Positions 1 through 7,620 are shown, counted from the first letter of the stretch. The stretch: DNA of 36,137 bases from an uncultured Bacteroidota bacterium (GCA_903944895.1 CAJATL010000017.1:1-36137); one strand, 5' to 3'. Translations and numbers: made by a program. The notes: a model not told the origin generated them from the letters alone.

Positions 1-249
1 AGCTACGTTGGTAGCAAGTTCTTCGATGGTTTCCTCGAATGCCAGAAAAACGCCGGGTTCGTTGTACTGAAGCGCTCCGCGAACCAGAAATTCCATGGCG
101 AACAAGGTCTTTCCACAACCTGCATTTCCGCATACCAGGGTTGGCCTTCCTTTTGGCAATCCGCCGAAAGTTATTTCATCGAGTCCTTTGATACCAGTCG
201 GCGATTTTTCAAGGACGATTGGCTGAAATTGTTGTTTTGTCTCATTCAT
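1..249 (-). CDS. KaiC-like RecA-fold ATPase, N-terminal part (cut by window edge)
   Basis: The first 83 codons of a gene read leftwards off the window, starting at the ATG at 249-247. The Walker A motif GNAGCGKT lies at residues 41-48, preceded by the KaiC/RadA-type lead-in 'TGIKGLDEITFGGLPKGR'. A glutamate pair follows in 'AFEET' (E72-E73), where KaiC carries its catalytic glutamates. KaiC-family proteins are RecA-fold ATPases with one or two CI/CII domains. Outside cyanobacteria they are not clock proteins but often sit beside histidine kinases and response regulators, as here. About 60 bp separate it from the upstream response regulator, so co-transcription is likely. Domain number and C-terminus cannot be seen. 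Confidence 0.85.
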   Translation of the reverse strand, partial: MNETKQQFQPIVLEKSPTGIKGLDEITFGGLPKGRPTLVCGNAGCGKTLFAMEFLVRGALQYNEPGVFLAFEETIEELATNVA

Positions 250-310
250 GACAGTTTATTTTTAAATTCTGTATTTTTCAAGTCGTTTAGGTCTGTTTTT
301 TATGAATTTT

Positions 311-748
311 TCATAATCTGGGAAGTTTAACTAATGTGAGCCAAAAATCCTCAATTGATTTTATCACTTCAAAGAATTGGTTCAAGTCAATTGGCTTGAT
401 TAAAAAGCAATTGGCATGTAAATTATACGACCTAATAATATCCTGTTCCTGTTTGGATATGGTAAGAATAATTACAGGTATACTTTTCAGGCTGTCATCG
501 GCTTTAATTTCGGCCAGCACTTCCTGCCCGTTCTTTTTTGGCAGGTTAAGGTCGAGTATGATAAGGTCGGGCCGGGAGGCATTTTTATATTGATTTCTTT
601 TGAAAAGAAAATCGGTTGCCTCTTCTCCATCATACACAATATGAAGGATGTTTCTCACCTTCCCGTCTTTTAATGCCTCCTGGGTGAGCCGTGCATCGCC
701 CGGATTGTCTTCAATTAAAAGAATTTCAACTAATTTCAGGTTTTCCAT
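311..748 (-). CDS. Rcp1-type single-domain response regulator
   Basis: This 145-residue protein consists of one receiver domain and nothing else. The acidic pocket is E13-D14, the phosphoacceptor is D66 in 'LIILDLNLP', the switch threonine is T96 and the conserved lysine is K118 in 'LIKPID'. The insert after the first helix ('VYDGEEATDFLFKR') is typical of Rcp1-like regulators that partner phytochrome-type kinases. With no output domain it must act by protein contact or pass phosphate onward. The histidine kinase upstream is the obvious partner; the KaiC-like gene downstream may be its target. The start is the only ATG that gives a full first beta-strand. Confidence 0.93.
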   Translation of the reverse strand: MENLKLVEILLIEDNPGDARLTQEALKDGKVRNILHIVYDGEEATDFLFKRNQYKNASRPDLIILDLNLPKKNGQEVLAEIKADDSLKSIPVIILTISKQEQDIIRSYNLHANCFLIKPIDLNQFFEVIKSIEDFWLTLVKLPRL

Positions 749-767
749 AATTCAGATTTTAAATTTT

Positions 768-999
768 GCCACGGATTCACAGATTATAAAACAATTCTTT
801 TTGTTATTAATGAGTTTTCGCCAAAGTTTACTATAGCATCTTTATAAACTATTTCGAGCAATCCTCTGCCCAAAATTCTATGAACCTCCATGCATATTCC
901 GATGATCTGATACGATTCATCTTGAAGTGGGTATTGTTGCTCTGAATATTTCATACTTAAAAGTATATTTTTTTATCTATTAATCTGTGAATCTGTGGC
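768..999. repeat. Inverted 19-bp repeats bracketing a broken gene
   Basis: The 19-mer GCCACGGATTCACAGATTA lies at 768-786 on the plus strand. Its near-identical counterpart (A for G at position 6) lies on the minus strand at 981-999. The pair brackets the GxxExxY remnant. The right copy forms the last codons of the neighbouring kinase (residues ~354-360, 'IATDSQI'), so that reading frame has apparently been extended or truncated into the repeat. Confidence 0.6.
784..954 (-). pseudogene. Truncated GxxExxY-family protein remnant
   Basis: A 56-codon reading frame begins with ATG at 954 and ends with TAA at 784-786. It starts 'MKYSEQQYPLQDESYQIIG' and continues through 'EVHRILGRGLLEIVYKDA'. The signature G-L-L-E-I-V-Y matches the GxxExxY motif that names this family, whose intact members are about 120-130 residues with a PD-(D/E)XK-like fold. 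Only the first 40 or so residues match; the tail 'NFGENSLITKRIVL' does not look like family sequence, so more than half the protein is missing. The remnant separates the response regulator from the kinase and is flanked by inverted repeats. I read it as a decayed insertion, not a working gene. Confidence 0.7.
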
Positions 1000-2061
1000 G
1001 ATTTGCTCCGGTATTGTAAAATAAAAAGTAGACCCTTCGTTTACAGTCGATTCAAACCAGATAGTTCCTCCATGTCGCTCTACGATGCGTTTACAAATAG
1101 ATAGCCCGATGCCGGATCCGGGGTAATCTTTTGCTGAATTTAAACGCTGAAAGACGATAAAAACCCTGTCGTGATATTGCATTTCAATTCCTATTCCGTT
1201 ATCTGCTACCGAAAACTGATACATTTCTTGCTGCTTTGTACAAGTGATATGTATTTTGGGCAATTCCGTTTTCTTTTTAAACTTAATGGCATTTTCAATA
1301 AGGTTTTGAAACACCTGTAAAATCTGCATTTCATCGGCTTGAATAACCGGCAAGTCATCGTTGGTTATCAGGGCAGCATTCTCACGTATCAATTGCTGAA
1401 GATTTGAAATAGCCTGCCCGGCAATCGTTTTGGTGTCAACTTGTTTAAAAGTCTTTGAACGGGTGCTTACCCGCGAAAAATCAAGTAAACTGATGAGGAG
1501 TTTTTGCATGCGAATTGCTCCATCTACCACAAAATGAATATAATCGTTTGCATCCTGGTCTAATTTATCTTTGTATCTGCGTTCGAGCAATTGGGTGTAG
1601 CTCGAAATCATGCGCAGAGGTTCCTGAAGGTCGTGTGAGGCAACATAAGCAAATTGTTCAAGATCTCGATTTACATTTTCTAATTCTTTAGCCCGCTTTA
1701 CTTTTTCCCCATTCTGAAAGACAAGTTCTTTATTGGCAATGACCAACTCGGCTGCTCGTTTTGCTTTTTCCTCGTTTTGAAATACAAGTTCAATATTGGC
1801 AATGACCAACTCGGCTGCTCGTTTTGCTTTCTCTTCTGTCTCAAACTTAAGCTTTAAATTTGCAATGATTAACTCGGCTGCACGTTTTCCTTTTTCTTCA
1901 TTCTGAAAGGCAATTTCCTGATGAGCTTCAGCTAATTCCTGCTCAAGTTGCATGCGCCTGGCGGCGTCAATATCTTTTAATAAATTTAGGTAATTAAAAT
2001 TGCTCTGCAATTCCGTTAACTCCTTTTGCAGCTCTCCCTTGGTTTTGTCCTGAATGTCCAT
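973..2061 (-). CDS. Histidine kinase with coiled-coil repeats and no sensor domain
   Basis: This 362-residue kinase begins with a helical region (residues 1-50). Four copies of a 21-residue repeat of the type 'AFQN-x-EKxKRAAEL(I/V)IAN' follow (about 51-135), then a HisKA domain with H143 in 'SHDLQEPLRM' and an HATPase_c domain. The N-box asparagine is N257, the G1 box DNGIG spans 287-291 and the G2 box GSGIGL spans 315-320. No PAS, GAF or membrane segment is present, so it is cytoplasmic and must be driven by partner proteins or by the coiled coil itself. The HisKA type is the one common in phytochrome-like kinases, which fits the Rcp1-type regulator downstream. The last ten residues derive from an intergenic repeat, so the native C-terminus may have been altered. 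Confidence 0.93.
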   Translation of the reverse strand: MDIQDKTKGELQKELTELQSNFNYLNLLKDIDAARRMQLEQELAEAHQEIAFQNEEKGKRAAELIIANLKLKFETEEKAKRAAELVIANIELVFQNEEKAKRAAELVIANKELVFQNGEKVKRAKELENVNRDLEQFAYVASHDLQEPLRMISSYTQLLERRYKDKLDQDANDYIHFVVDGAIRMQKLLISLLDFSRVSTRSKTFKQVDTKTIAGQAISNLQQLIRENAALITNDDLPVIQADEMQILQVFQNLIENAIKFKKKTELPKIHITCTKQQEMYQFSVADNGIGIEMQYHDRVFIVFQRLNSAKDYPGSGIGLSICKRIVERHGGTIWFESTVNEGSTFYFTIPEQIATDSQINR

Positions 2062-2138
2062 AGGAAAAATTGTTTAATGATGAACTTACTGTCAACGTTT
2101 TTTCAGCATTGGCTATAACATGTTTATAACCCTGAACA

Positions 2139-2180
2139 TTTCAGGGGTATCCGACTAATGCTTCCCGACTACCCCTGAAA
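2139..2180 (-). promoter_or_regulatory. Inverted repeat in the kinase leader region
   Basis: TTTCAGGGGTA at 2139-2149 is the perfect complement of TACCCCTGAAA at 2170-2180, with a 20-bp loop. A smaller hairpin (CCTGAA-CAT-TTCAGG, 2131-2145) overlaps the left arm, so two folds exclude each other. It lies between the candidate −7 element (2202-2209) and the kinase start (2061), hence within the predicted 5' leader. It could be an operator or a leader structure; no known riboswitch was recognised. Confidence 0.45.
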
Positions 2181-2201
2181 AGTATCAGATACTATTAAAA
2201 A

Positions 2202-2209
2202 CAAATTTA
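2202..2209 (-). promoter_or_regulatory. Candidate −7 element for the kinase gene
   Basis: On the minus strand the sequence reads TAAATTTG, an exact match to the Bacteroidota −7 consensus TAnnTTTG. It would start transcription near 2195 and give a leader of about 135 nt. No clear −33 TTTG was found at the usual spacing, so support is moderate. Confidence 0.45.
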
Positions 2210-2292
2210 GGAAAAATACCTTAGAATGATATTTTTAGACTTTATTTAAAGCCATTACCAATAATAAATTAGATTGCAAATGATTTGAAACC

Positions 2293-2460
2293 TCATTTCA
2301 TCTTTCCCAAAACCCTGATTATCCCATCACTTTTCTCTTTAGAGCCGGAACTACTGCCAAAGAAAAAGGCTGCGACAGTAACAACAATGCCGATAAATGT
2401 TCCAAAGTGCACTGGAATCAAAGTTTGTCGTTTTTTGTTGAAATACAAATTCAACCATGG
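2293..2460 (-). other. Possible remnant of a small membrane protein
   Basis: An open minus-strand frame contains 'LIPVHFGTFIGIVVTVAAFFFG', a convincing single membrane span, followed by a short charged tail ending 'RVLGKMK' and a stop at 2293. The only in-frame ATG lies upstream inside the G/A-rich repeat (near 2557), which is not a credible protein N-terminus. Either a non-ATG start is used or the 5' end was replaced by the repeat. I do not recognise the family. Confidence 0.25.
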
Positions 2461-2463
2461 ACA

Positions 2464-2604
2464 AAGCGGTATTACAAATGCCGCTAAGCTGCGGGGAAGA
2501 ATGGAAGAGTGGAAGAATGGAAAGATGGAAGAATGGAATGTTGGAACTCCGATAGCCATCGGGAAAAAACTGGAATGTTAGAAGGTTGGAACAGAAGAAT
2601 GAAC
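2464..2604. repeat. GCGGCATT palindrome plus GGAAGAATGG-type satellite
   Basis: A degenerate hairpin of the GCGGCATTTGTAATGCCGC family (2465-2485) is followed by about ten imperfect copies of a GGAAGAATGG/GGAAGAGTGG unit. An imperfect CCGATAGC(C/T)ATCGG palindrome sits inside at about 2550-2563. The same parts recur in four other intergenic spaces of this window. Reading frames across it ('MEEWKNGKMEEW' style) are artefacts of the repeat. Confidence 0.75.
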
Positions 2605-2619
2605 ATTCAATTTAGAATT

Positions 2620-4461
2620 TTACTGAAACCCTACTGGTGCCGGTTTTCCGATCTCAAAATCCTTGAAACCAAAATCGGTGGTTTTGAAGGAATTAATTTT
2701 TAGAATATCGGAACCTAAACCCGGGATGGTGGGATAAAAAGCGATCGATAGCTGGAATGTATTAATCACGAGGTAGTCGTTTTTTATTAATACACCCAAT
2801 CCAATTTGTGAATACACTTTGCTGTTGCTAAATCCGGTTGTGGCATCGCCAAGCATACCCAGCGAACAGATAAAATATGGCCCAAACCGGAATCCGATAA
2901 AATTCCATGGGGCGTAGGATTGCGTCTGCAAGGTAAATAAAACCCGGTTTGTTCCAGTTAAACCGCTGCTATTGAATCCATCCAGGCCATAACCGTCTTT
3001 TATCGTCAAACTGTCGGTGGCAAAACGGTTTAATCCGCCCGTGAACTGCAACTTCACAAATTGCCTGAATTTCCACTTGCCGATTTCTTTAAGGCCCGTA
3101 AAATAACTCAGTCCGGCTAATGCAACACCCTGTTCAGCCTGAGCTGCGCGAAAGAAAGTCCCGTATTCGAAGTTTGAACTCAGGTAGCCCCATTCGTAAT
3201 AATTACCAAAAGAAACCCGCGCCCCAAGATAAACCCGACCGACGTCATTTTTGACCTGGTAACCACCCGTCAGAGCGTAAACTTTGCCAATCGGGACATC
3301 CTCCGTCAATCCAAAATCAAAGATGTATTTATCCATCACATATTTTCGGGTGGAGATGCCGATGCCGGCGAGGTAAAAATCTTCGTTGGTATAAAAATGC
3401 AGTGTATCAATAGTTTCGCTGGGTTTTTCGAGATAACGGATTCTTAAAAACCGCGCAGTGGTAATCAGATTGGTGGTTCGGCTAAATTCGGTATTTCCTT
3501 TGAATATTCGCGTGGCATGTCCTGCCCAGTAATCCTGCAAATTATATTTAAACCGTTGCGGCACATAGCTCGAATCGCTATTCATGATCGAGTCGTTGCG
3601 AAATATCTGCGCAAAGTTTACGCCTGCCGCCCATTTGGCAAAGGGTGAAAAAAAAGGACGATCAACAGCGAAGCTTTTTACAAAATTTTCGTATTCATCA
3701 ATTCCGTAAAGTAGTGTCGAATTAATATAGGTGTTACGGATGTTTGGAATGTAATATCTGGTACTGAAGGCATCTTCACCGGTGGTGTGATTCCAGGTGT
3801 AGATATTCCGAAACTCATGACCTGATCCTAAGAAATTTTTTTCGAGGAGATTTATAGTGAAACTCGAAGCCGTTGATTCGGCCTTTGGAATAATGCTCCA
3901 GTTATCTAATTCGCGGATAAAAATGTCAACCGAGTCGGAGTTTTTGGAGACGGACTTTACAAAAAATGAAACATCGTGGACATAACCCTGGCTGCGCACC
4001 AATCTTTCCGATTCTTTGACCAGCAACGAATCGAAGGGCTGGTTTTGCCTGATGAGCAAAAGGTTTCGGATGGTTATCGGCTGGGTTTTAAGATGAAGAC
4101 TGTTTCCGGTTTTTGCGAGGAAGTTTTGATTAGCAACAATGGTATCGGCAATCGTATAGCCAAAAGGGTCGAGCGTTTCGATATTGATGTGGCGGATGGT
4201 TTTTCCCTCAAATGCGCTGTAAGGTTTTTGAATCAGCTTTTTATAAACTTTCTTTTTAGGGCTGTTTTTGTTTTTGACCGTTGCAACGGGCTTAAAAAAC
4301 AGGCCGTACATGAACTTTGTAAACCTGCCCTTTTTTGAAAAGTTTTCGATATTCCGGTAAATTCTGGTCGAATCGGTTTTGACGGCGATTTGTTGCGCAA
4401 ACGCGAAATCAGTCATCACAACCGAAACAAAAAACAAACCGATGATAAATTTGAACCACAT
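2620..4461 (-). CDS. Omp85/BamA-like outer membrane protein
   Basis: This 613-residue protein has a clear signal peptide, cleaved after 'MTDFAFA' near residue 22. Residues ~84-190 form a POTRA-like region ('IRHINIETLDPFG' and 'FDSLLVKESERLVRSQGYV'), with lysine- and arginine-rich segments before it. The remainder is a series of alternating aromatic beta-strands fitting a 16-strand outer membrane barrel. BamA proteins carry five POTRA domains and are about 800 residues, so this is a short relative, not the essential assembly factor. It lies about 430 bp downstream of the MCE lipid-transport genes on the same strand. A role in moving lipid or protein at the outer membrane is plausible but inferred only from family and position. 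Confidence 0.65.
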   Translation of the reverse strand: MWFKFIIGLFFVSVVMTDFAFAQQIAVKTDSTRIYRNIENFSKKGRFTKFMYGLFFKPVATVKNKNSPKKKVYKKLIQKPYSAFEGKTIRHINIETLDPFGYTIADTIVANQNFLAKTGNSLHLKTQPITIRNLLLIRQNQPFDSLLVKESERLVRSQGYVHDVSFFVKSVSKNSDSVDIFIRELDNWSIIPKAESTASSFTINLLEKNFLGSGHEFRNIYTWNHTTGEDAFSTRYYIPNIRNTYINSTLLYGIDEYENFVKSFAVDRPFFSPFAKWAAGVNFAQIFRNDSIMNSDSSYVPQRFKYNLQDYWAGHATRIFKGNTEFSRTTNLITTARFLRIRYLEKPSETIDTLHFYTNEDFYLAGIGISTRKYVMDKYIFDFGLTEDVPIGKVYALTGGYQVKNDVGRVYLGARVSFGNYYEWGYLSSNFEYGTFFRAAQAEQGVALAGLSYFTGLKEIGKWKFRQFVKLQFTGGLNRFATDSLTIKDGYGLDGFNSSGLTGTNRVLFTLQTQSYAPWNFIGFRFGPYFICSLGMLGDATTGFSNSKVYSQIGLGVLIKNDYLVINTFQLSIAFYPTIPGLGSDILKINSFKTTDFGFKDFEIGKPAPVGFQ

Positions 4462-4605
4462 TTTAACAGGATACCGTTAGTGTCCTCTTTTTTATTTTAA
4501 AAATTTATCTGCCAGAAAATTACACAATCCAAAAAGCAAAACTCAAATTTGACAATAGAATTTTGTTATGATGGAATTTCCCGATGCTTACCCCATGCAG
4601 AACTG

Positions 4606-4646
4606 TCCGCCAGACTTCGTCATGAGCTCAATCGAACGCTGGCGGA
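4606..4646. other. Small inverted repeat
   Basis: TCCGCCAG (4606-4613) pairs with CTGGCGGA (4639-4646) across 25 bp. It lies in the gap between the Omp85-like gene and the MCE gene. The rest of 4462-4700 shows nothing recognisable. Confidence 0.3.
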
Positions 4647-4704
4647 TTGGGATTATTTGAAACACCAAACTAATGATGGCATGGCGTTTACGCCCTTATT
4701 TCCT

Positions 4705-4860
4705 TAGGCTGAGCGGCATTTGTAATGCCGATCAAATAATTTGTTCTTTAAGCTGAGCGGCATTTGTAATACCGGTCTATCATCTGATCGACTTTCAATT
4801 TTGGTGAATTGCAAATTCACCAGCCTTCAAAGCGGCATTGCAAATGCCGCCTAGCAGCGG
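4705..4860. repeat. Composite palindromic (REP/BIME-like) cluster
   Basis: It contains GAGCGGCATTTGTAATGCCG (4711-4730), a second degenerate copy (4751-4778), a hairpin GGTGAATTGCAAATTCACC (4803-4821) and the inverse GCGGCATTGCAAATGCCGC (4832-4850). The order is forward hairpin, AATTGCAAATT hairpin, inverse hairpin, the same as in the elements at 23775-24097. It lies downstream of the MCE gene. Confidence 0.75.
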
Positions 4861-4887
4861 TTTTTACCTTCTGCTGCCAGGAGTACT

Positions 4888-5607
4888 TTATTTCTTTTCA
4901 TTTTTCGCCTCTTGATCGGCGGCTTTCTTTTCGGCAGCTTTTTTCTTTTTGTTAAAATATCCTTTAAACAGGAAGTTATGTTTTACGGCTTCCATGTTTT
5001 CTTCCAATCCTTGCGAACTGCTTTTAAGATTGACCATGGTTTGGTTCAGGTTTTCAGCAAAAACCGTGTCCTGAATCAACCGCCCCAGTGTACCTTCTCC
5101 GCTGTTAATCTTAATCATAATCTCGGCAAGCTGAAACGTAATAATCTCGGCATTGGCAGCGGAAATCTCCAGACTGGCCATGATGGCATCGGTTTCGACA
5201 GGTTCGGTGGATGAAAGCTGCTCTCCTTCTGCTGCTTCCGGAGCATCAGTGCTGCCTTGCGTAATAATCAGCAGGCGATCGCCAATAAGTCCTTCGGAGC
5301 CGATGGTTACCTCTGAATCTGATTTTATAAACTGCTTAATCTCTTTTCGCACCAGCATATCCACCCGCACCGTGGAATCGTTGATAATGTTGATTCTGTC
5401 GACTGTACCCACGTTGATTCCCGAAAAGCGGATATTATTCCCAACCTGCAAACCACTCACATTATAAAAAGTTGTGGTGATTTTGAAAACAGGGTTGAAG
5501 AGATTTTTCTGTTTCCCGATGATAAAAACGGCAAGTACAAAAAGCGCCAATCCTGCGGCAACAAAAAGACCAAGCCGTATTTTAAATTTTTGTGTGTGCG
5601 TTTCCAT
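4888..5607 (-). CDS. mlaD: MCE-domain lipid-transport protein (MlaD-like)
   Basis: This 239-residue protein has a short cytoplasmic start, one membrane anchor at ~11-33 ('LGLFVAAGLALFVLAVFII') and an MCE domain at ~37-115 ('YNVSGLQVGNNIRFSGINVG', 'IGSEGLIGDRLLII'). A helical region follows, with a lysine- and alanine-rich C-terminus. MlaD-type proteins form periplasmic hexameric rings that carry phospholipids between the membranes with MlaE and MlaF. The ATPase and permease lie directly upstream on the same strand, supporting the assignment. The charged tail (residues ~215-239) is longer than in E. coli MlaD. A 142-bp AT-rich spacer separates it from the ATPase gene. Confidence 0.88.
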   Translation of the reverse strand: METHTQKFKIRLGLFVAAGLALFVLAVFIIGKQKNLFNPVFKITTTFYNVSGLQVGNNIRFSGINVGTVDRINIINDSTVRVDMLVRKEIKQFIKSDSEVTIGSEGLIGDRLLIITQGSTDAPEAAEGEQLSSTEPVETDAIMASLEISAANAEIITFQLAEIMIKINSGEGTLGRLIQDTVFAENLNQTMVNLKSSSQGLEENMEAVKHNFLFKGYFNKKKKAAEKKAADQEAKNEKK

Positions 5608-5749
5608 TTTATTTATGATTTGTGATTTCAGATTGATGATTTATGATTGATGATTGACTGCGTATTTGTAATTTGAATTTTATGATTTATCTAAGTCGCT
5701 ATGCGCTTAGCGCAGAGCGCACTGCCCTTTGTGATTTGAGATTTGAATA
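5608..5749. repeat. ATTTGTGATT-type AT-rich repeats between MCE and ATPase genes
   Basis: The spacer is made of imperfect copies of TGATTTGTGATTT / TGATTTATGATT with a central GC-rich imperfect palindrome around GCGCTTAGCGC (about 5703-5713). No gene is visible. Such a long repeat-filled spacer is unusual between genes whose products form one complex. Confidence 0.55.
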
Positions 5750-6541
5750 TTAATTAAAGAAAGCCTTAATAACCGGATCGGTAGATTTTTCGAAGTCCAT
5801 CAGTTTCCCTTCTTTATAAACTTCACCGTCCATCAGCATAAGTACCCTGTCTGCAGTGCTGAGCGCGCATTTTATATCGTGCGTGATGATGATGGATGAA
5901 GTTTTGTACTTTTTCTGAACTTCATTGATGAGTTCACTGATTTCGTTGGAAGTAACGGGATCAAGACCGGTTGTAGGCTCGTCGTAGAGCATAATCAAAG
6001 GATCAATAATGATGGTTCGTGCCAGGCTGATCCTTTTACGCATGCCGCCCGAAAGCTGTGAGGGCATTTTATCCAGGGCATCAGGTAAACCTACGTTTTC
6101 GAGAACTTCGTTTACCTTTTCTTTAATTTCATTTTCGGTAAGATTTTTCTTGATCCGCCGCAGCGGAAATTCCAGGTTTTCTTTCACCGACATCGAGTCG
6201 TACAAGGCGCCACTCTGGAAAAGAAATCCGATTTTTGTCCGAAGTTCTTCCAGTTTTTTCCGGTTTAAACCGGTAACACTTTCTCCAAAAACGTTAATTG
6301 TACCACCATCAACGCTCAAAAGACCAACGATGCATTTGATGAGAACAGATTTCCCACTCCCCGATTTACCAAGCACCACAAGGTTTTCGCCTTTAAATAA
6401 TTTTAAAGAGGCATTTTTCAAAACCTCCTGGGTTCCAAATGATTTTTTCAGGTTATTAATTTCGATAACCGGCTCACGGCTTTTTTCATCAACCGAGGTA
6501 TCTGTTTTGGTTTCATCTATTGTGTGGATTGTTTTCATCAT
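5750..6541 (-). CDS. mlaF: ABC transporter ATPase (MlaF-like)
   Basis: A 263-residue ABC ATPase with every motif intact: Walker A GKSGSGKS (58-65), Q-loop Q109 ('FLFQSGALYDSMSV'), signature LSGGM (163-167), Walker B 'LIMLYDEP' with D187-E188, and H-loop H221. The sequence after the Q-loop, 'GALYDSMSVKENLEFPLR', is characteristic of the MlaF/MKL lipid-transport group. It powers lipid transfer by the permease and the MCE protein encoded on either side. An N-terminal extension of about 25 polar residues precedes the ABC domain; a second in-frame ATG is at codon 2. Confidence 0.92.
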   Translation of the reverse strand: MMKTIHTIDETKTDTSVDEKSREPVIEINNLKKSFGTQEVLKNASLKLFKGENLVVLGKSGSGKSVLIKCIVGLLSVDGGTINVFGESVTGLNRKKLEELRTKIGFLFQSGALYDSMSVKENLEFPLRRIKKNLTENEIKEKVNEVLENVGLPDALDKMPSQLSGGMRKRISLARTIIIDPLIMLYDEPTTGLDPVTSNEISELINEVQKKYKTSSIIITHDIKCALSTADRVLMLMDGEVYKEGKLMDFEKSTDPVIKAFFN

Positions 6542-6548
6542 TTTCTAA

Positions 6549-6690
6549 ATTTCTTCCATCATTGCAATTTTCCATTCTTCCATTATTCCAATCTTCCTTC
6601 TCAGTTCTTTCTCCGTGTACTCCGTGCCTCCGTGGTAAAAAAAATCCATCATTCCATCATTCCATCATTCCATCATTCCATCATTCCATT
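6549..6690. repeat. GGAAGAATGG satellite between permease and ATPase genes
   Basis: On the minus strand this spacer is an array of GGAATGAT/GGAAGAATGG units; the plus strand reads CATTCCATCATTCCATCATT. It includes one copy of the 'ACCACGGAGGCACGG' phrase (6612-6645, complement). It separates two genes expected to be co-transcribed, so it must be transcribed or the operon must be split. Confidence 0.75.
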
Positions 6691-6691
6691 C

Positions 6692-7534
6692 TTAAAGCAT
6701 ATCTGTTATCTGCACCGCAATCATATCAACAACCAGCACCAGTAGCGAAGCCAAAACAACTGCTGAATTAGCTGCCACACCTACACTTTCGGTCCCACGA
6801 CCGGCATTGTAGCCTTTATAGGTTCCAACCAGGCCGATGACTGCTCCGAAAAAGAACGACTTAATCACGGCAGGGAATAAATCCATAAAACTAACCTGGC
6901 CAAAAGCCTGCGAGAAAAACAAGGAAAGCGATACGTCGCCTTTAAGATTGGCGCCGATCCAGCTTCCAAAAATTCCAAGCGCATCGGCGTATAAAATCAA
7001 TAAAGGGATCATCAGCGTTGCGGCCAAAACGCGGGTTACCACCAAAAACCGGATTGGATTTGTGGAGGAAACCTCCATCGCATCAATTTGTTCGGTCACT
7101 TTCATCGAGCCTAACTCGGCTCCCATTCCCGAACCAATTTTTCCAGCACAGATCAATGCAGTAATCACCGGCCCCATTTCCCTGATCAGCGAAACGGCAA
7201 CCATTCCCGGAAGCATGGCAACAGCCCCAAAACTAACTAACGCCGGCCTTGACTGGATTGTTAGCACCAATCCCATGATGGCGCCGGTGACCGAGATCAG
7301 TGGCAACGATTTATAGCCTATCTGGAAACATTGGCGGAAGAATTCTTTAAATTCAAATTTTCGCGAAAAGGTTTCTTTTACAACCAGCATGATGAACAAA
7401 AATACATCAGCAACAACAGTTAAAAAGTTGCCTGCTGCTTTGGTTTTAGCCATTGTTTTTTCGCTAAGCCTCACCGATTGTGCGGTTGCAAAACCTTTTA
7501 CTTTTTTAATGTTGACCGGATTAAATTTTTTCAT
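6692..7534 (-). CDS. mlaE: MlaE-family ABC transporter permease
   Basis: A membrane protein of the MlaE/YrbE family. It has a long amphipathic N-terminal segment and several membrane spans, including 'FLTVVADVFLFIMLVV', 'LPLISVTGAIMGLVLTIQ', 'VLAATLMIPLLILYADALGIFGSWIG' and the final 'NSAVVLASLLVLVVDMIAVQI'. The central stretch 'GPVITALICAGKIGSGMGAELGSMKVTEQIDA' is the family hallmark. It forms the inner-membrane channel of the Mla complex with the ATPase and MCE protein downstream. I chose the ATG at 7534 ('MKKFNPVN'), giving 280 residues; an upstream ATG at 7579 would add 15 residues that do not look conserved. Confidence 0.9.
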   Translation of the reverse strand: MKKFNPVNIKKVKGFATAQSVRLSEKTMAKTKAAGNFLTVVADVFLFIMLVVKETFSRKFEFKEFFRQCFQIGYKSLPLISVTGAIMGLVLTIQSRPALVSFGAVAMLPGMVAVSLIREMGPVITALICAGKIGSGMGAELGSMKVTEQIDAMEVSSTNPIRFLVVTRVLAATLMIPLLILYADALGIFGSWIGANLKGDVSLSLFFSQAFGQVSFMDLFPAVIKSFFFGAVIGLVGTYKGYNAGRGTESVGVAANSAVVLASLLVLVVDMIAVQITDML

Positions 7535-7582
7535 CTGCTTATGTTTGATTTCATTCCCGAATTTTGATGTTTCGTTCAAGCG

Positions 7583-7620
7583 GGCCAGCCTTTACCGCCT
7601 TAAGGCGGTAAAGGCTGGCC
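7583..7620. repeat. Perfect 38-bp palindrome upstream of the permease gene
   Basis: The half-site GGCCAGCCTTTACCGCCTT is followed directly by its exact complement, with no loop; one more pair beyond a mismatch extends it. It is much more GC-rich than its surroundings. Neither side has a run of T, so it is not a typical intrinsic terminator. It sits about 50 bp before the permease start, in the path of any transcript from csbD-1. Confidence 0.85.

Noticed and set aside
6009-6548. 179-codon open frame on the plus strand
   Set aside because: It is antisense to the MlaF-like ATPase, which has every ABC motif.
7583-7620. Intrinsic terminator for csbD-1 or an upstream gene
   Set aside because: It has no T run on either side. 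A better terminator lies nearer csbD-1 at 7667-7695.
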